Below the pieces are notes generated by a model, which made no database searches, had not been told where the DNA came from, and saw only the letters and a list, made by a program, of their open reading frames with translations. From NCBI GenBank assembly GCA_017563185.1, contig JAFXIL010000058.1, positions 1-35,468 of the forward strand: a stretch of 35,468 bases of DNA, written 5' to 3'. Origin of the DNA: Kiritimatiellia bacterium. GTDB lineage: Bacteria; Verrucomicrobiota; Kiritimatiellia; RFP12; UBA1067. This document shows, one piece after another, positions 25,761-35,286 of the stretch. The position numbers were made by a program, and so were the translations under genes. Every line of letters starts with the position of its first letter. The first letter of the stretch is position 1.

Positions 25761-27344
25761 TCACACCTCTACGGCTTTGAACCAGAAGGATATGGGCTTG
25801 GAGAGGCCGGCGCCGCGCATGAAGTTGTAGAGGGCGAGCTTGAGCGCCTTGCCGATGCGGTCCCAGTCGGGCGCGCCAGGCTCCTCGTACGGAATCTCGT
25901 TCAGGGCGAACGTGCGCCCGCGGCTGCGCCTACGGCCTGCTACCGATGCGCGGACTGACGGCGCAAGGCGGATGCCGAAACGCGCTGGATCCTTTGCGAT
26001 TGGCGAATGCACCGTGAGGGCGAAGCGATGGAAGAACGCGCTCTGCACAAGCCCTTCCTTGAAGAAGCGTCTCACGTGGGAGAGCGCGGCGCGCGCTTCG
26101 CGTTCCGTCTCTGTGGGAAAGGCGTACATTAGATATGCGTGCACCATGATTCCGGCGTCGCGGAATGCGGTGAGAGCGGCGCGTGCGGAGGCGAGCGTGA
26201 TGCCCTTGTTCATCAGGGCGAGAAGGCGGTCCACCGCACACTCGAGGCCTCCGCTCACCGCGATGCATCCGGCGCGGGCCATCAGGCGCGCGAGCTGCGG
26301 GGTGAAGGCGGTGTCGAACCGGATGTTGCCCCACCAGCGGCAGCGGAACTTACGCTTCACGATCTCGCGGCAGACGCGCGCGATGAGCGCGGGAGGCATC
26401 GCCTCGTCGGTGAAGTGGAACGCCGGAACGTCGCTTCCCGTCTCGGCGGCAAGGGCCTGCATTGCGTCCACCACCGAGGCGGCGCTCGGCATCTCGAAGC
26501 TTTTTATGTAGTCGAGCGTCACGTCGCAGAAGGCGCACTTGTGCCAGTAGCAGCCGCGCGCCATTTGAAGCTTGAGCCAGCGGCCCGTGGACCACAACCT
26601 GTGCATCGGATTTTCGGTCTCGGGCAAATCCATGTACAGAGAGAGGTCGAGACCCTCGTAGGACGGTTTCACAAGTGCAGGCACGGGAACTTCCTTCTCG
26701 TCCGTACCCTCCAGCAGCTCGATCCATGGCGCGTAGCCTTCGTCGTACATCACGACGTCGAAGAACCTTCCCACGCGCTTGTCGTCCAACGAGCGCAGCT
26801 CCGTATTCACGTATCCGCCGCCAAGTATGAGACGTACGTCTGGTGCAAGGCGGCGCACCGTCTTCGCGATGCGGAACGAGCCGAGCAGCGTGCCAGGGAA
26901 AGGACACGCCACGCCCACCATGTCGGGACGCGTCTCGCGCAGCACCTCCTCCACCTTCGCCTCGAGGATGCGGTCCACCGCGCTGCGCCGGCGAAGGCGC
27001 CTTAGCACCATTCCGAAATCCGGCACCGCCACGCCCAGATGCTCCGCGTAGCGGGAAAAGCCGAAGTCGGGGTCCACATTGTCGCGTATCCACAACGCCA
27101 GCTCGTCAATGTACGCCGTTGGACGCACCTTCGCCTCAGGCGGAAGATGCGGGTTCTGCAGAATCTCGATCGCCTCGTCCGCAAAGTCGTCCCCATACGT
27201 GCGCAGCATCTCCAGCGCCACCTCTATCGAGAGGTCGCGCTGGGCGCACTTGTATCCTCTTTGCGAAAGAAACCCCACCAGCGAAGGCGTAGCGGGGTAT
27301 GGTGTGTTCAGCTGAACGAAGGGCGGAGTGAGAAGCAGAATCAT
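25761..27344 (-). CDS. B12-binding-type radical SAM protein
   Basis: 527 residues from the ATG at 27344; the longer in-frame extension is Arg/Pro-rich and overlaps the helicase gene, so it is rejected. The N-terminal ~210 residues look like a cobalamin-binding-like Rossmann domain (MILLLTPPF start, VGVACPFPGTLLGSF, LILGGGYVNTE), but the DxHxxG base-off motif is not seen. The radical SAM core begins at about 255 with GCYWHKCAFC: Cys265, Cys270 and Cys273, a CX4CX2C spacing rather than CX3CX2C. Later segments fit the TIM barrel (FHFTDEAMPP, WWGNIRFD, GGLECAVDRLLALMNKG, AYLMYAFPTET). A C-terminal ~100-residue basic domain follows. The reaction and substrate are unknown; B12-radical SAM enzymes methylate or rearrange inert carbons. 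It lies 31 bases after the helicase gene. Confidence 0.87.
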   Translation of the reverse strand: MILLLTPPFVQLNTPYPATPSLVGFLSQRGYKCAQRDLSIEVALEMLRTYGDDFADEAIEILQNPHLPPEAKVRPTAYIDELALWIRDNVDPDFGFSRYAEHLGVAVPDFGMVLRRLRRRSAVDRILEAKVEEVLRETRPDMVGVACPFPGTLLGSFRIAKTVRRLAPDVRLILGGGYVNTELRSLDDKRVGRFFDVVMYDEGYAPWIELLEGTDEKEVPVPALVKPSYEGLDLSLYMDLPETENPMHRLWSTGRWLKLQMARGCYWHKCAFCDVTLDYIKSFEMPSAASVVDAMQALAAETGSDVPAFHFTDEAMPPALIARVCREIVKRKFRCRWWGNIRFDTAFTPQLARLMARAGCIAVSGGLECAVDRLLALMNKGITLASARAALTAFRDAGIMVHAYLMYAFPTETEREARAALSHVRRFFKEGLVQSAFFHRFALTVHSPIAKDPARFGIRLAPSVRASVAGRRRSRGRTFALNEIPYEEPGAPDWDRIGKALKLALYNFMRGAGLSKPISFWFKAVEV

Positions 27345-27375
27345 CGGCGATCCGCGACTCGTGGTTCGAGCCTCC

Positions 27376-29409
<2,034 letters not shown>

Positions 29410-29431
29410 GTGTTTCCTCTAATAAAGCATA

Positions 29432-29466
29432 GGCCGCACGTGGAAGGTTGACCTTCCGCGGCGGCC
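29432..29466 (-). promoter_or_regulatory. Extended hairpin in the helicase 5' region
   Basis: GGCCGC (29432-29437) pairs with GCGGCC (29461-29466) and GGAAGG (29442-29447) with CCTTCC (29452-29457), with small internal bulges and a TTGA loop on the plus strand. It lies 23 bases before the helicase start. On the minus strand it is followed by CTATGCTTTATT, a poor T-run. It could be a terminator after rpsI or a structured leader controlling the helicase gene. Confidence 0.45.
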
Positions 29467-29477
29467 CGTCGCTGTGC

Positions 29478-29500
29478 GGCGGTTCGACATGCGAACCGCC
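29478..29500 (-). terminator. Perfect 9-bp hairpin just past rpsI
   Basis: GGCGGTTCG (29478-29486) and CGAACCGCC (29492-29500) form a perfect 9-bp stem with a 5-base loop, starting 10 bases past the rpsI stop. There is no T-run after it on the minus strand, so it may protect the 3' end or act as a terminator only with help. Confidence 0.45.
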
Positions 29501-29509
29501 ATGTTCCGA

Positions 29510-29911
29510 TTAACGCTTCGAGAACTGGAAGCGCTTGCGGGCGCCCGGCTGACCGGGTTTCTTGCGCTCCTTCATGCGGCTGTCGCGCGTCATGCAGCCA
29601 GCCTTCTTGAGGGCGGGACGCAGATCGGCGTTGGCCGCCACGAGGGCGCGGGCAAGACCATGGCGGATGGCACCGGCCTGGCCGGAGCAGCCGCCGCCCT
29701 TGGCGAACACCACCACATCGACATTCGTGGCGTCGAAGCCGCTGATGGCGATGGGCTGCTTGAGATAGTCGCGAAGCGCCTCGGACGTGATGTACTCCTC
29801 GAGCGCGACCCTGTTGACGGTCCACTTGCCTTCGCCCTGCATGAGCGTGACACGGGCGCACGCGGTCTTGCGGCGACCGGTTCCGGCGGAAATAACCTTG
29901 TTCGTAGCCAT
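29510..29911 (-). CDS. rpsI: 30S ribosomal protein S9 (uS9)
   Basis: 133 residues, normal length. The family is clear from GTGRRKTACARV near the N-terminus, GGGCSGQAGAIRHGLARAL in the middle, and the C-terminal tail ARKRFQFSKR, which reaches towards P-site tRNA in the ribosome. It follows rplM by 14 bases, the conserved bacterial rplM-rpsI pair. A TAAGGAGAT ribosome binding site overlaps the end of rplM and supports the start. Confidence 0.98.
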   Translation of the reverse strand: MATNKVISAGTGRRKTACARVTLMQGEGKWTVNRVALEEYITSEALRDYLKQPIAISGFDATNVDVVVFAKGGGCSGQAGAIRHGLARALVAANADLRPALKKAGCMTRDSRMKERKKPGQPGARKRFQFSKR

Positions 29912-29925
29912 TTCTCGAAATCTCC

Positions 29926-30366
29926 TTAGAGCGTGATCACTTCAGGCTTCTGCGCCTCATGGATGTGGTTGGCGCCGGCGAACACCTTGACGCGCGTCAT
30001 CATCTTGCGCGCGATCGTGTTCTTCGGCAGCATGCCCCACACTGCCTCCTTGATGATGCGGTCGGGATGAGAGGCGCGCATCTGGGCGGCGGTGAAGCGC
30101 TTAAGACCATCGCGGTATCCGGAATAGCGCTGATATTCCTTCTGCTGTTCCTTCTTGCCGGTGAGCTTCACCTGGGCGGCGTTGATCACGATCACGAACG
30201 CGCCTGCGTCGACGGATGGGTCGAACGCGGGAGTGTCCTTCGCGCGGAGCTTGTTGGCGATCACGACCGCGAGACGGCCGAGAACCTGATCCTTCGCGTC
30301 CACCAGATACCACTTGCGGCTGTCGCCGGGGTTCGCGGGACGCGTGCTTTTCTGCTTGTTCAGCAT
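29926..30366 (-). CDS. rplM: 50S ribosomal protein L13 (uL13)
   Basis: 146 residues. Family features are RKWYLVDAKDQVLGRLAVVIA near the start, the GAFVIVINAAQVKLTGKK segment, AVWGMLPKN and a C-terminal HEAQKPE. It binds 23S rRNA early in 50S assembly. An AAAGGAC ribosome binding site precedes the ATG by about 5 bases. It is the first gene of the rplM-rpsI operon, with a good promoter about 125 bases upstream and a structured leader between. Confidence 0.98.
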   Translation of the reverse strand: MLNKQKSTRPANPGDSRKWYLVDAKDQVLGRLAVVIANKLRAKDTPAFDPSVDAGAFVIVINAAQVKLTGKKEQQKEYQRYSGYRDGLKRFTAAQMRASHPDRIIKEAVWGMLPKNTIARKMMTRVKVFAGANHIHEAQKPEVITL

Positions 30367-30482
30367 GTTCTGTCCTTTTTTCTGTGGCTTTGTGCCCCCT
30401 TGAGGGGGGATTTGTCCGTAATGTGCGGGCGAAACCTCTCCGTCCGCATGGAACCGACTTCGTCAGCCGATTCCGCGTAAGA
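30367..30482 (-). promoter_or_regulatory. Structured rplM leader, possible ribosomal-protein control element
   Basis: Between the predicted transcript start and the rplM ATG lie about 115 bases with several possible stems. These include a five-pair stem CCCCC/GGGGG (30395-30399 with 30104-type partner 30404-30408) and a TGCGG/CCGCA stem around 30424-30448. Ribosomal-protein operons are often autoregulated through such leaders. No known leader motif was recognised. Confidence 0.35.
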
Positions 30483-30489
30483 GCCGCAT

Positions 30490-30518
30490 ATTTAATCAAA
30501 AACCGGGGGAAAAGTCAA
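30490..30518 (-). promoter_or_regulatory. Promoter of the rplM-rpsI operon
   Basis: TTGACT (30513-30518) matches five of six -35 bases, and TTAAAT (30490-30495) matches four of six -10 bases, with the optimal 17-base spacing. It sits in an AT-rich patch just upstream of the leader, and is the best sigma-70-like promoter in the window. Confidence 0.65.
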
Positions 30519-30551
30519 TAGGGTTGAGAAAATAAATTTTTCTCTTCATTT

Positions 30552-30582
30552 CCATGGCGTAAGAAATCGCCATGGCGATTTC
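30552..30582. repeat. Nested palindromes between the lipoprotein gene and the rplM promoter
   Basis: 30563-30582 is a perfect 20-base palindrome centred on CCATGG. Its inner 8 bases (30568-30575) are also an inverted copy of 30552-30559, so two alternative hairpins compete. On the minus strand the stems run into a T/A-rich sequence, so they could end transcription from the accessory block. A protein-binding operator is the other reading. Confidence 0.55.
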
Positions 30583-30609
30583 GGGTGGGCGGTATCTTCA
30601 TAATCTGAT

Positions 30610-30747
30610 TCAATCTGCTTGCGCGTTCGAAGCTTCCGCCCGAAAGCCTTCTTGAATCTCGCATTCAACTTCTCGCGGTTGAAATATGCACACCAGATCC
30701 ACCTGCGCGTGGAACAGTCTCCATCGGAACTCGGACATGTTATACAT
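30610..30747 (-). other. Possible small ORF (45 aa), doubtful
   Basis: An ATG at 30747 has GGAGG about 8 bases before it and opens a 45-residue frame (MYNMSEFRWRLFHAQVDL at its start) with no signal peptide. Another minus-strand frame through the same DNA, in phase with the lipoprotein and directly after its stop, stays open for 73 codons but has no start. Both may be remnants. Apart from these and the palindromes, the 400-base gap 30367-30767 holds only the rplM promoter and leader. Confidence 0.2.
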
Positions 30748-30767
30748 TCCGCATCCCTCCTGCTCCC

Positions 30768-31139
30768 TCACTGTTTAGGTCGATAATCCTCTGGAACTTC
30801 GCCGATATCCTCAAGGCGTATGGACAGCACGGTGTCAATCACATGATTATAGTACTTGACCTTCAAATCACGACGCTTTAGTGAAGATATCTTCTGGCAA
30901 AGGCGAAATATGTATATGCGTTTGTCCATTCTGCCATACATCTCGGTGTTCCATATCTTGGACCAATTGTCGAAATCATCCTTGATTTCCGATTCCACCT
31001 TAACGGTCTGATCTGCCGTAACGTTCTGCGTCGCGTTTGTACCTAGGACTTCTTTAGGCAGTTCGTGTGGACATGCCGTTAACGTAGCCAACGCTGCCAC
31101 ATACAGAACGAGTAATCTGATCTTTGCTGCCATATTCAT
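30768..31139 (-). CDS. Small lipoprotein of unknown function
   Basis: 123 residues. A signal peptide with a good lipobox (LTAC, Cys at about 23) predicts lipid attachment at the outer or inner membrane. The mature part starts with a Thr/Asn-rich stretch and continues as a mostly helical, charged domain (DNWSKIWNTEMYGRMDKRIY region) with no family I recognise. GGAGAGAGGAG precedes the ATG by about 6 bases, a strong ribosome binding site. It is the last gene of the accessory block; its codon usage is less GC-biased than the ribosomal genes that follow. A degenerate copy of part of the protease gene lies directly upstream of it. Confidence 0.75.
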   Translation of the reverse strand: MNMAAKIRLLVLYVAALATLTACPHELPKEVLGTNATQNVTADQTVKVESEIKDDFDNWSKIWNTEMYGRMDKRIYIFRLCQKISSLKRRDLKVKYYNHVIDTVLSIRLEDIGEVPEDYRPKQ

Positions 31140-31227
31140 TTTTTGCTCCTCTCTCCTTCTTCATGGCGAAGGGTTTGAAGATGACGAAGGGGCGAGAACC
31201 AAAACACCGTCTAGGAAAAGTGTCCGG

Positions 31228-31317
31228 TTGATACTGGTACGCAAAACTTCCGTCCGGGAACAGCTCCGCCTGGAAGTTGGTGATGCAGTTCACGTCGCGG
31301 TTGAATTGCCACGAATA
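31228..31317 (-). pseudogene. Gene remnant duplicating part of the metalloprotease gene
   Basis: Just after the stop of the preceding gene, a frame with no proper start encodes FNRDVNCITNFQAELFPDG and then SFAYQYQ. It matches the protease segment VNRDENCITNFQAEFFADG plus RFSYRY. At DNA level 31264-31304 and 34507-34547 agree at 40 of 41 positions. After this segment the frame turns to nonsense and runs into the lipoprotein's ribosome binding site. It is a broken piece of a paralogue, or a recombination scar. Confidence 0.6.
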
Positions 31318-31321
31318 AGCC

Positions 31322-32170
31322 TCACTCTCCGATGTTCAGCTGCACAAGCGGTTGTCCGGACGAGAGCAATTGGTTTGTCACAGAGATAAAGTGTTCTCCT
31401 GACAATTCTGCATATATTGGCATTGAAAGCACGTTTAGTGCGTGTTCCAATCTGTTGGAACTTGTTTCATATCCGCTTATGTATCGGACAAAGAGTCCGT
31501 CCACAATGGAATATGCGGCTGACGGCAACATGCGATTTCTGTAGAACATGCTTACGGCACGATCTCGAACCGCCCGCTGGGCGTCGTTTGTGGCATTAAA
31601 ACCCAACAACATATAGGCATATTGGCAACTGGCCGCACCATATTCTCGGCGAGTGTATTCCGCTGTGTTTGTCATAATTGTCTCAGCAAAGGCAGTTGTA
31701 GAATCGTCAATTGGACAAAACTGTATTGCAAGTCTTATGGCGTCGTTGCGATATATTCCATTGGGATTTAGCGCAAGCGCTTTCAACGACTGTGCGGCCT
31801 CAACATAGTTCAGCGTGCGGCACTGATCGAGTGCCACACGAACATATTGCTTGTCCAGCGCCGAGAGCGCCCTGCAGTCATTCGTGCCCAACGTCGATAG
31901 ATACCATGCGAATGCAGCCTTCTTCTCCGCCAACGTCCACCCATGGCTCTCGTCACGCCCCAGAAATCCCGGCCAAGTCACAGGAGCCTCGCGATTGCCG
32001 ATCCACGGCTTCCCATCAAGCAGGTTGTCGTTCGCAGAAAAAATGATGCTCCCAAGCATCCCCCGCACCAGTTCATTGGTTTCAGCAGGCGAATGCGCAG
32101 ACAATGTCCATGCCAGCGACATGACCGCGACTGCAAAGATGACTATGTGGTTTATGATTTGCGTGTTCAT
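31322..32170 (-). CDS. Exported protein of unknown function, coupled to the metalloprotease
   Basis: 282 residues. The N-terminus has a hydrophobic signal segment (about 8-25, ending LSA). The mature part is predominantly helical with regular spacing, for example WPGFLGRDESHGWTLAEKKAAF and then a run of helices with Ala/Leu faces, suggestive of a HEAT/TPR-like solenoid; I recognise no family. The ATG overlaps the protease stop by ATGA, so the two are translationally coupled and the product may be a chaperone, inhibitor or substrate-binding partner of the protease. That is inferred from position only. Confidence 0.75.
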   Translation of the reverse strand: MNTQIINHIVIFAVAVMSLAWTLSAHSPAETNELVRGMLGSIIFSANDNLLDGKPWIGNREAPVTWPGFLGRDESHGWTLAEKKAAFAWYLSTLGTNDCRALSALDKQYVRVALDQCRTLNYVEAAQSLKALALNPNGIYRNDAIRLAIQFCPIDDSTTAFAETIMTNTAEYTRREYGAASCQYAYMLLGFNATNDAQRAVRDRAVSMFYRNRMLPSAAYSIVDGLFVRYISGYETSSNRLEHALNVLSMPIYAELSGEHFISVTNQLLSSGQPLVQLNIGE

Positions 32171-35100
32171 TTTGAATACACTTTCTCGTTGGACGGTTCT
32201 ATGCCGGAAGCTCCGACGTTCTGGTGGTCTTTATCAAGAATCTTTGAAAGCCCGTACACCTTGCCAGAAGGGATGTCGCCAATGACGTTATTGGTGCTGG
32301 TTGAACTTTCAACTCCAAGCATAAGGAGCATGTCGATTGTAGAGGCTATCGTGTCGCAATTCTCGTAGAATCCCCTTCCGGTTTCACGACGCCAGTCGTG
32401 CTCATGGTCTGTGAAAACATGCTTGTCCAATGGGTTGAGCCTTGCCCCCAGACTCCAGATGGTGTTAGTTCCGTTTGCGGCGACTTGCACTGAATGACAG
32501 ATGTCTTTCAACCCTAACGTATGTCCTAGCTCGTGCGCCAAGACATATTTAAAATCCGTCCTGCCTATGATCACCCCAAATTCAGTGGTGATGGCAGCTA
32601 CGGAAGGATTGACTATGCCACCGACAAAATACACCTCTACGCAGTCGTTGGTTTTGTAGTTGTTTAGAAGTGTCATCATTTGGCTAGTGACATATTCCGA
32701 GTAAGAAACCTCTCCGTAGATATTTGTTGTCACGTTGCACATGGGGACAATCCAGTTATTAGTGGCATCGATATTCTGCGGCACGCCGACCATCTCAAAA
32801 CGGATGCCTACCTGCGTGAATATCTCATTGGCAGTGTCAAGCATGTCACTGACATCAGAATGTAACCAGGCATTATCCCTCATGTCCTGCGGAGGTTTCA
32901 CGATAAATGTTTTCAACGGTATCGTGCGCGGCATCACAACTGGCAACTTGAAACTTGGCTGTATCTCATCTCCGTTGAAGCGCGCCTCGACCACGACGTC
33001 CTCGTTCGTGCCAGTGGGCACAACAGTTGTGGTAAAGCCGTTCATGGGCGAAATGTCCGCCGAACCTGACACTACACGCCATTGAACGTTGGTGGCATCG
33101 AAGTCACCGTTCACGCCAACCCGCAGAACGGCATTGGTGCCCATCACAAGCCGCGATGGATTGATGAAACGGCCCGCATCCTTCTCCGTCGTCACCAGTT
33201 TGCGAAGCGGCTCTATGCACTTGAAGCTCGCCGTATCCGAAAGCGTTCCGCCGCCGTCGAGCGACACCGTGGCGGTGAGCGTCCCCGTGCCTGTTTGCGG
33301 ACACGACACACAGATCGTGTGCACTCCCATTCGCGTAAAAGGATCTGTCACCGCAAGCGGCAGCACGGTTGTTCCCGTTATTCGGTTCGTCACGTCATTC
33401 TCCACATAGCACACGACAGGATTGGCTGTGCCCTGCGCCGATATCGTCAAAGTGCCGCTAGTTCCATAGGGCGCCTGCAGATTCAGCGTTACGGGGCGTA
33501 TGCGCTCGGGACGGTTTGTAGGACATGCTCCGCCATCTAGGAAGTCTGCGTCATTGAGGAAGAACACCTCCTGGCAGCCGATCGTCAAATTTGGCGTGGG
33601 TTCGGTGTTCTGGCCCACCGTGAACCAAGTCGTGTTCGTGATGGCATAGCCGCCCACATATTCCGTAACAAGCGAGACATGGTTGGTCGCCCACTGCACG
33701 AAGTTCGTGGAAGTGTAAGAGACTATTGTGTTGAGAGAATGCGGATCAAGGAAGGAAATGCCATTGCCGCCAGACCAAGTACATCCCAGATAGGCGTTGG
33801 CATGACAGTTGGTCACAACAGCCGTAAGTTGTGCAATGTTGCCGGGATAGAGGTGCGTGAGGTATTGGTCATCCACGGATACTTCCGCGGTGCGCCGTAT
33901 CCAGCCCGTGCGAGGACTGTCGAGATGCACCACCACGTCGCCTGTCATGCACTCATATGGAAATACGCAGTTGATTGATTGTGGAATTGTGAAATTGTGC
34001 AAATGTAGCAATGTGACATTATGAAATTGGGTTTCGCCGCCAATGCCCAATGCCTCATTTCCATAATTCCACAATTCCACAATTGCACATTCATTGAGCT
34101 CGCCGTCCGAGAGCGAGAACGGAACCTGCGCACCGCAGTCGATGGCGTAGAGCAGTTCGGCGTTGCCGTCCGCCATCACGGGGACGCCGCCCACCTCAAC
34201 GCACACGGGCCATCTGCCGCCCTGCAGGGCGATGTTTAGACCAACAAGGCGACGGTTCGGATCGGACGCCCTCTGCACCACCCACGCGGCGTAGCCACCC
34301 GCAGAAGCGATCTCGGCCGCGTTGCTCGGGAAAGCCACAGCCGCCCACGCCTCGCTCTGATTCCACGCTGTCGTGGCAAGCGGGATCTCCGGTTCTGGAT
34401 CAATCGCGTTTGGCAGTCCGTCAAAGTCAAGGTCAAGCGGATGCACTCTTGAATATCCAACCGTGCGGTCATCGTAGCGGTATGAGAATCGTCCGTCGGC
34501 AAAAAACTCCGCCTGGAAGTTGGTGATGCAGTTCTCGTCGCGGTTGACGGGCGAGTTCTCCCATGTGACAACCAACGAGTTGGACGGCGAGACGGCGTGC
34601 CAGAACACATTGGAGACACCGCTCGGCAGAATATTCCAGTTGAAGGACGGCACAACCGCAAGCGGTACCTCGAACGGCGGAGGGAAGTATGGCGTGCGCA
34701 ACGCCGGACGTAGCCCTCCATCGGAGAAAACCGTCATGCCCTCAAGAAAACCGTCGCGCCACGGACACGACCATCCGACGGCGGGGATATGCATCACATC
34801 CATGAAACCGCCACGCACAAGCCAATCCTCATGTATCTGCGGAGCGTCAAAGGCGTCACGCCCAATAATCTCACAACCTTCGCGGATTTCGGCAACGCGC
34901 CAGCAGTTGGTAATGTCCTCGTCCGTAATCTGAACCTGCGAACCTCCCGAGCGCAATGGCAAGCCAAGGCCCAGATGCTGGTAGGGCGGCCAGCCCTCTG
35001 GCCGCCGCAATGGCTCGCCGCTGACTTGTCCCTGCTGCACTTGGTTCGTAGGATCGCCGGGAACTTTGACGGACCCCATCGAAACGCCAATCCCAAACAT

Positions 35101-35277
35101 CACGGACATTAAGAAGACGCCAAGGAGGCCACATCTGCATATCTTCACGGCGGACATCTTCACGCTCTTCATCAGCGCAACAGCCGACGAGGCCGTGAGG
35201 ACGCCAAGCGACAGCACGACCAACGCGTACAGCACGAGGCTCTGACATGACTCGAGAAACAACTTCACGTCATTCAT
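32167..35277 (-). CDS. Large membrane-anchored or secreted zinc metalloprotease (metzincin-like)
   Basis: 1036 residues. Two hydrophobic segments lie at about 13-35 and 49-69; either both anchor the protein or the second is a signal from a start at Met36/41. The ATG at 35277 is preferred because GAGGTG precedes it. Residues ~90-330 and ~330-830 look like beta-rich modules (one with NCITNFQAEFFADG, several Ig-like repeats from ~480). The C-terminal domain holds HELGHTLGLKD (His915, Glu916, His919, Asp925), the HEXXHXXGXXD zinc site of metzincin/snapalysin-type enzymes, and a later Met-containing STIDMLLML that could be the Met-turn. A palindromic element (33978-34085) is read through in frame. 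It starts 10 bases after the stop of the upstream partial gene and overlaps the next gene by ATGA. Confidence 0.85.
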   Translation of the reverse strand: MNDVKLFLESCQSLVLYALVVLSLGVLTASSAVALMKSVKMSAVKICRCGLLGVFLMSVMFGIGVSMGSVKVPGDPTNQVQQGQVSGEPLRRPEGWPPYQHLGLGLPLRSGGSQVQITDEDITNCWRVAEIREGCEIIGRDAFDAPQIHEDWLVRGGFMDVMHIPAVGWSCPWRDGFLEGMTVFSDGGLRPALRTPYFPPPFEVPLAVVPSFNWNILPSGVSNVFWHAVSPSNSLVVTWENSPVNRDENCITNFQAEFFADGRFSYRYDDRTVGYSRVHPLDLDFDGLPNAIDPEPEIPLATTAWNQSEAWAAVAFPSNAAEIASAGGYAAWVVQRASDPNRRLVGLNIALQGGRWPVCVEVGGVPVMADGNAELLYAIDCGAQVPFSLSDGELNECAIVELWNYGNEALGIGGETQFHNVTLLHLHNFTIPQSINCVFPYECMTGDVVVHLDSPRTGWIRRTAEVSVDDQYLTHLYPGNIAQLTAVVTNCHANAYLGCTWSGGNGISFLDPHSLNTIVSYTSTNFVQWATNHVSLVTEYVGGYAITNTTWFTVGQNTEPTPNLTIGCQEVFFLNDADFLDGGACPTNRPERIRPVTLNLQAPYGTSGTLTISAQGTANPVVCYVENDVTNRITGTTVLPLAVTDPFTRMGVHTICVSCPQTGTGTLTATVSLDGGGTLSDTASFKCIEPLRKLVTTEKDAGRFINPSRLVMGTNAVLRVGVNGDFDATNVQWRVVSGSADISPMNGFTTTVVPTGTNEDVVVEARFNGDEIQPSFKLPVVMPRTIPLKTFIVKPPQDMRDNAWLHSDVSDMLDTANEIFTQVGIRFEMVGVPQNIDATNNWIVPMCNVTTNIYGEVSYSEYVTSQMMTLLNNYKTNDCVEVYFVGGIVNPSVAAITTEFGVIIGRTDFKYVLAHELGHTLGLKDICHSVQVAANGTNTIWSLGARLNPLDKHVFTDHEHDWRRETGRGFYENCDTIASTIDMLLMLGVESSTSTNNVIGDIPSGKVYGLSKILDKDHQNVGASGIEPSNEKVYSK
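33978..34085. repeat. Imperfect 37-bp inverted repeat inside the protease gene
   Basis: Left arm 33978-34014 and right arm 34049-34085 pair at 30 of 37 positions, with a 34-base loop. The arms contain tandem AATTGTG-like units and are far richer in A/T than the surrounding gene. The element is read in frame (peptide NYGNEALGIGG region) without a stop. It looks like a MITE- or REP-like palindromic insertion; there is no transposase nearby. Confidence 0.7.
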
Positions 35278-35286
35278 CGTGTCACC

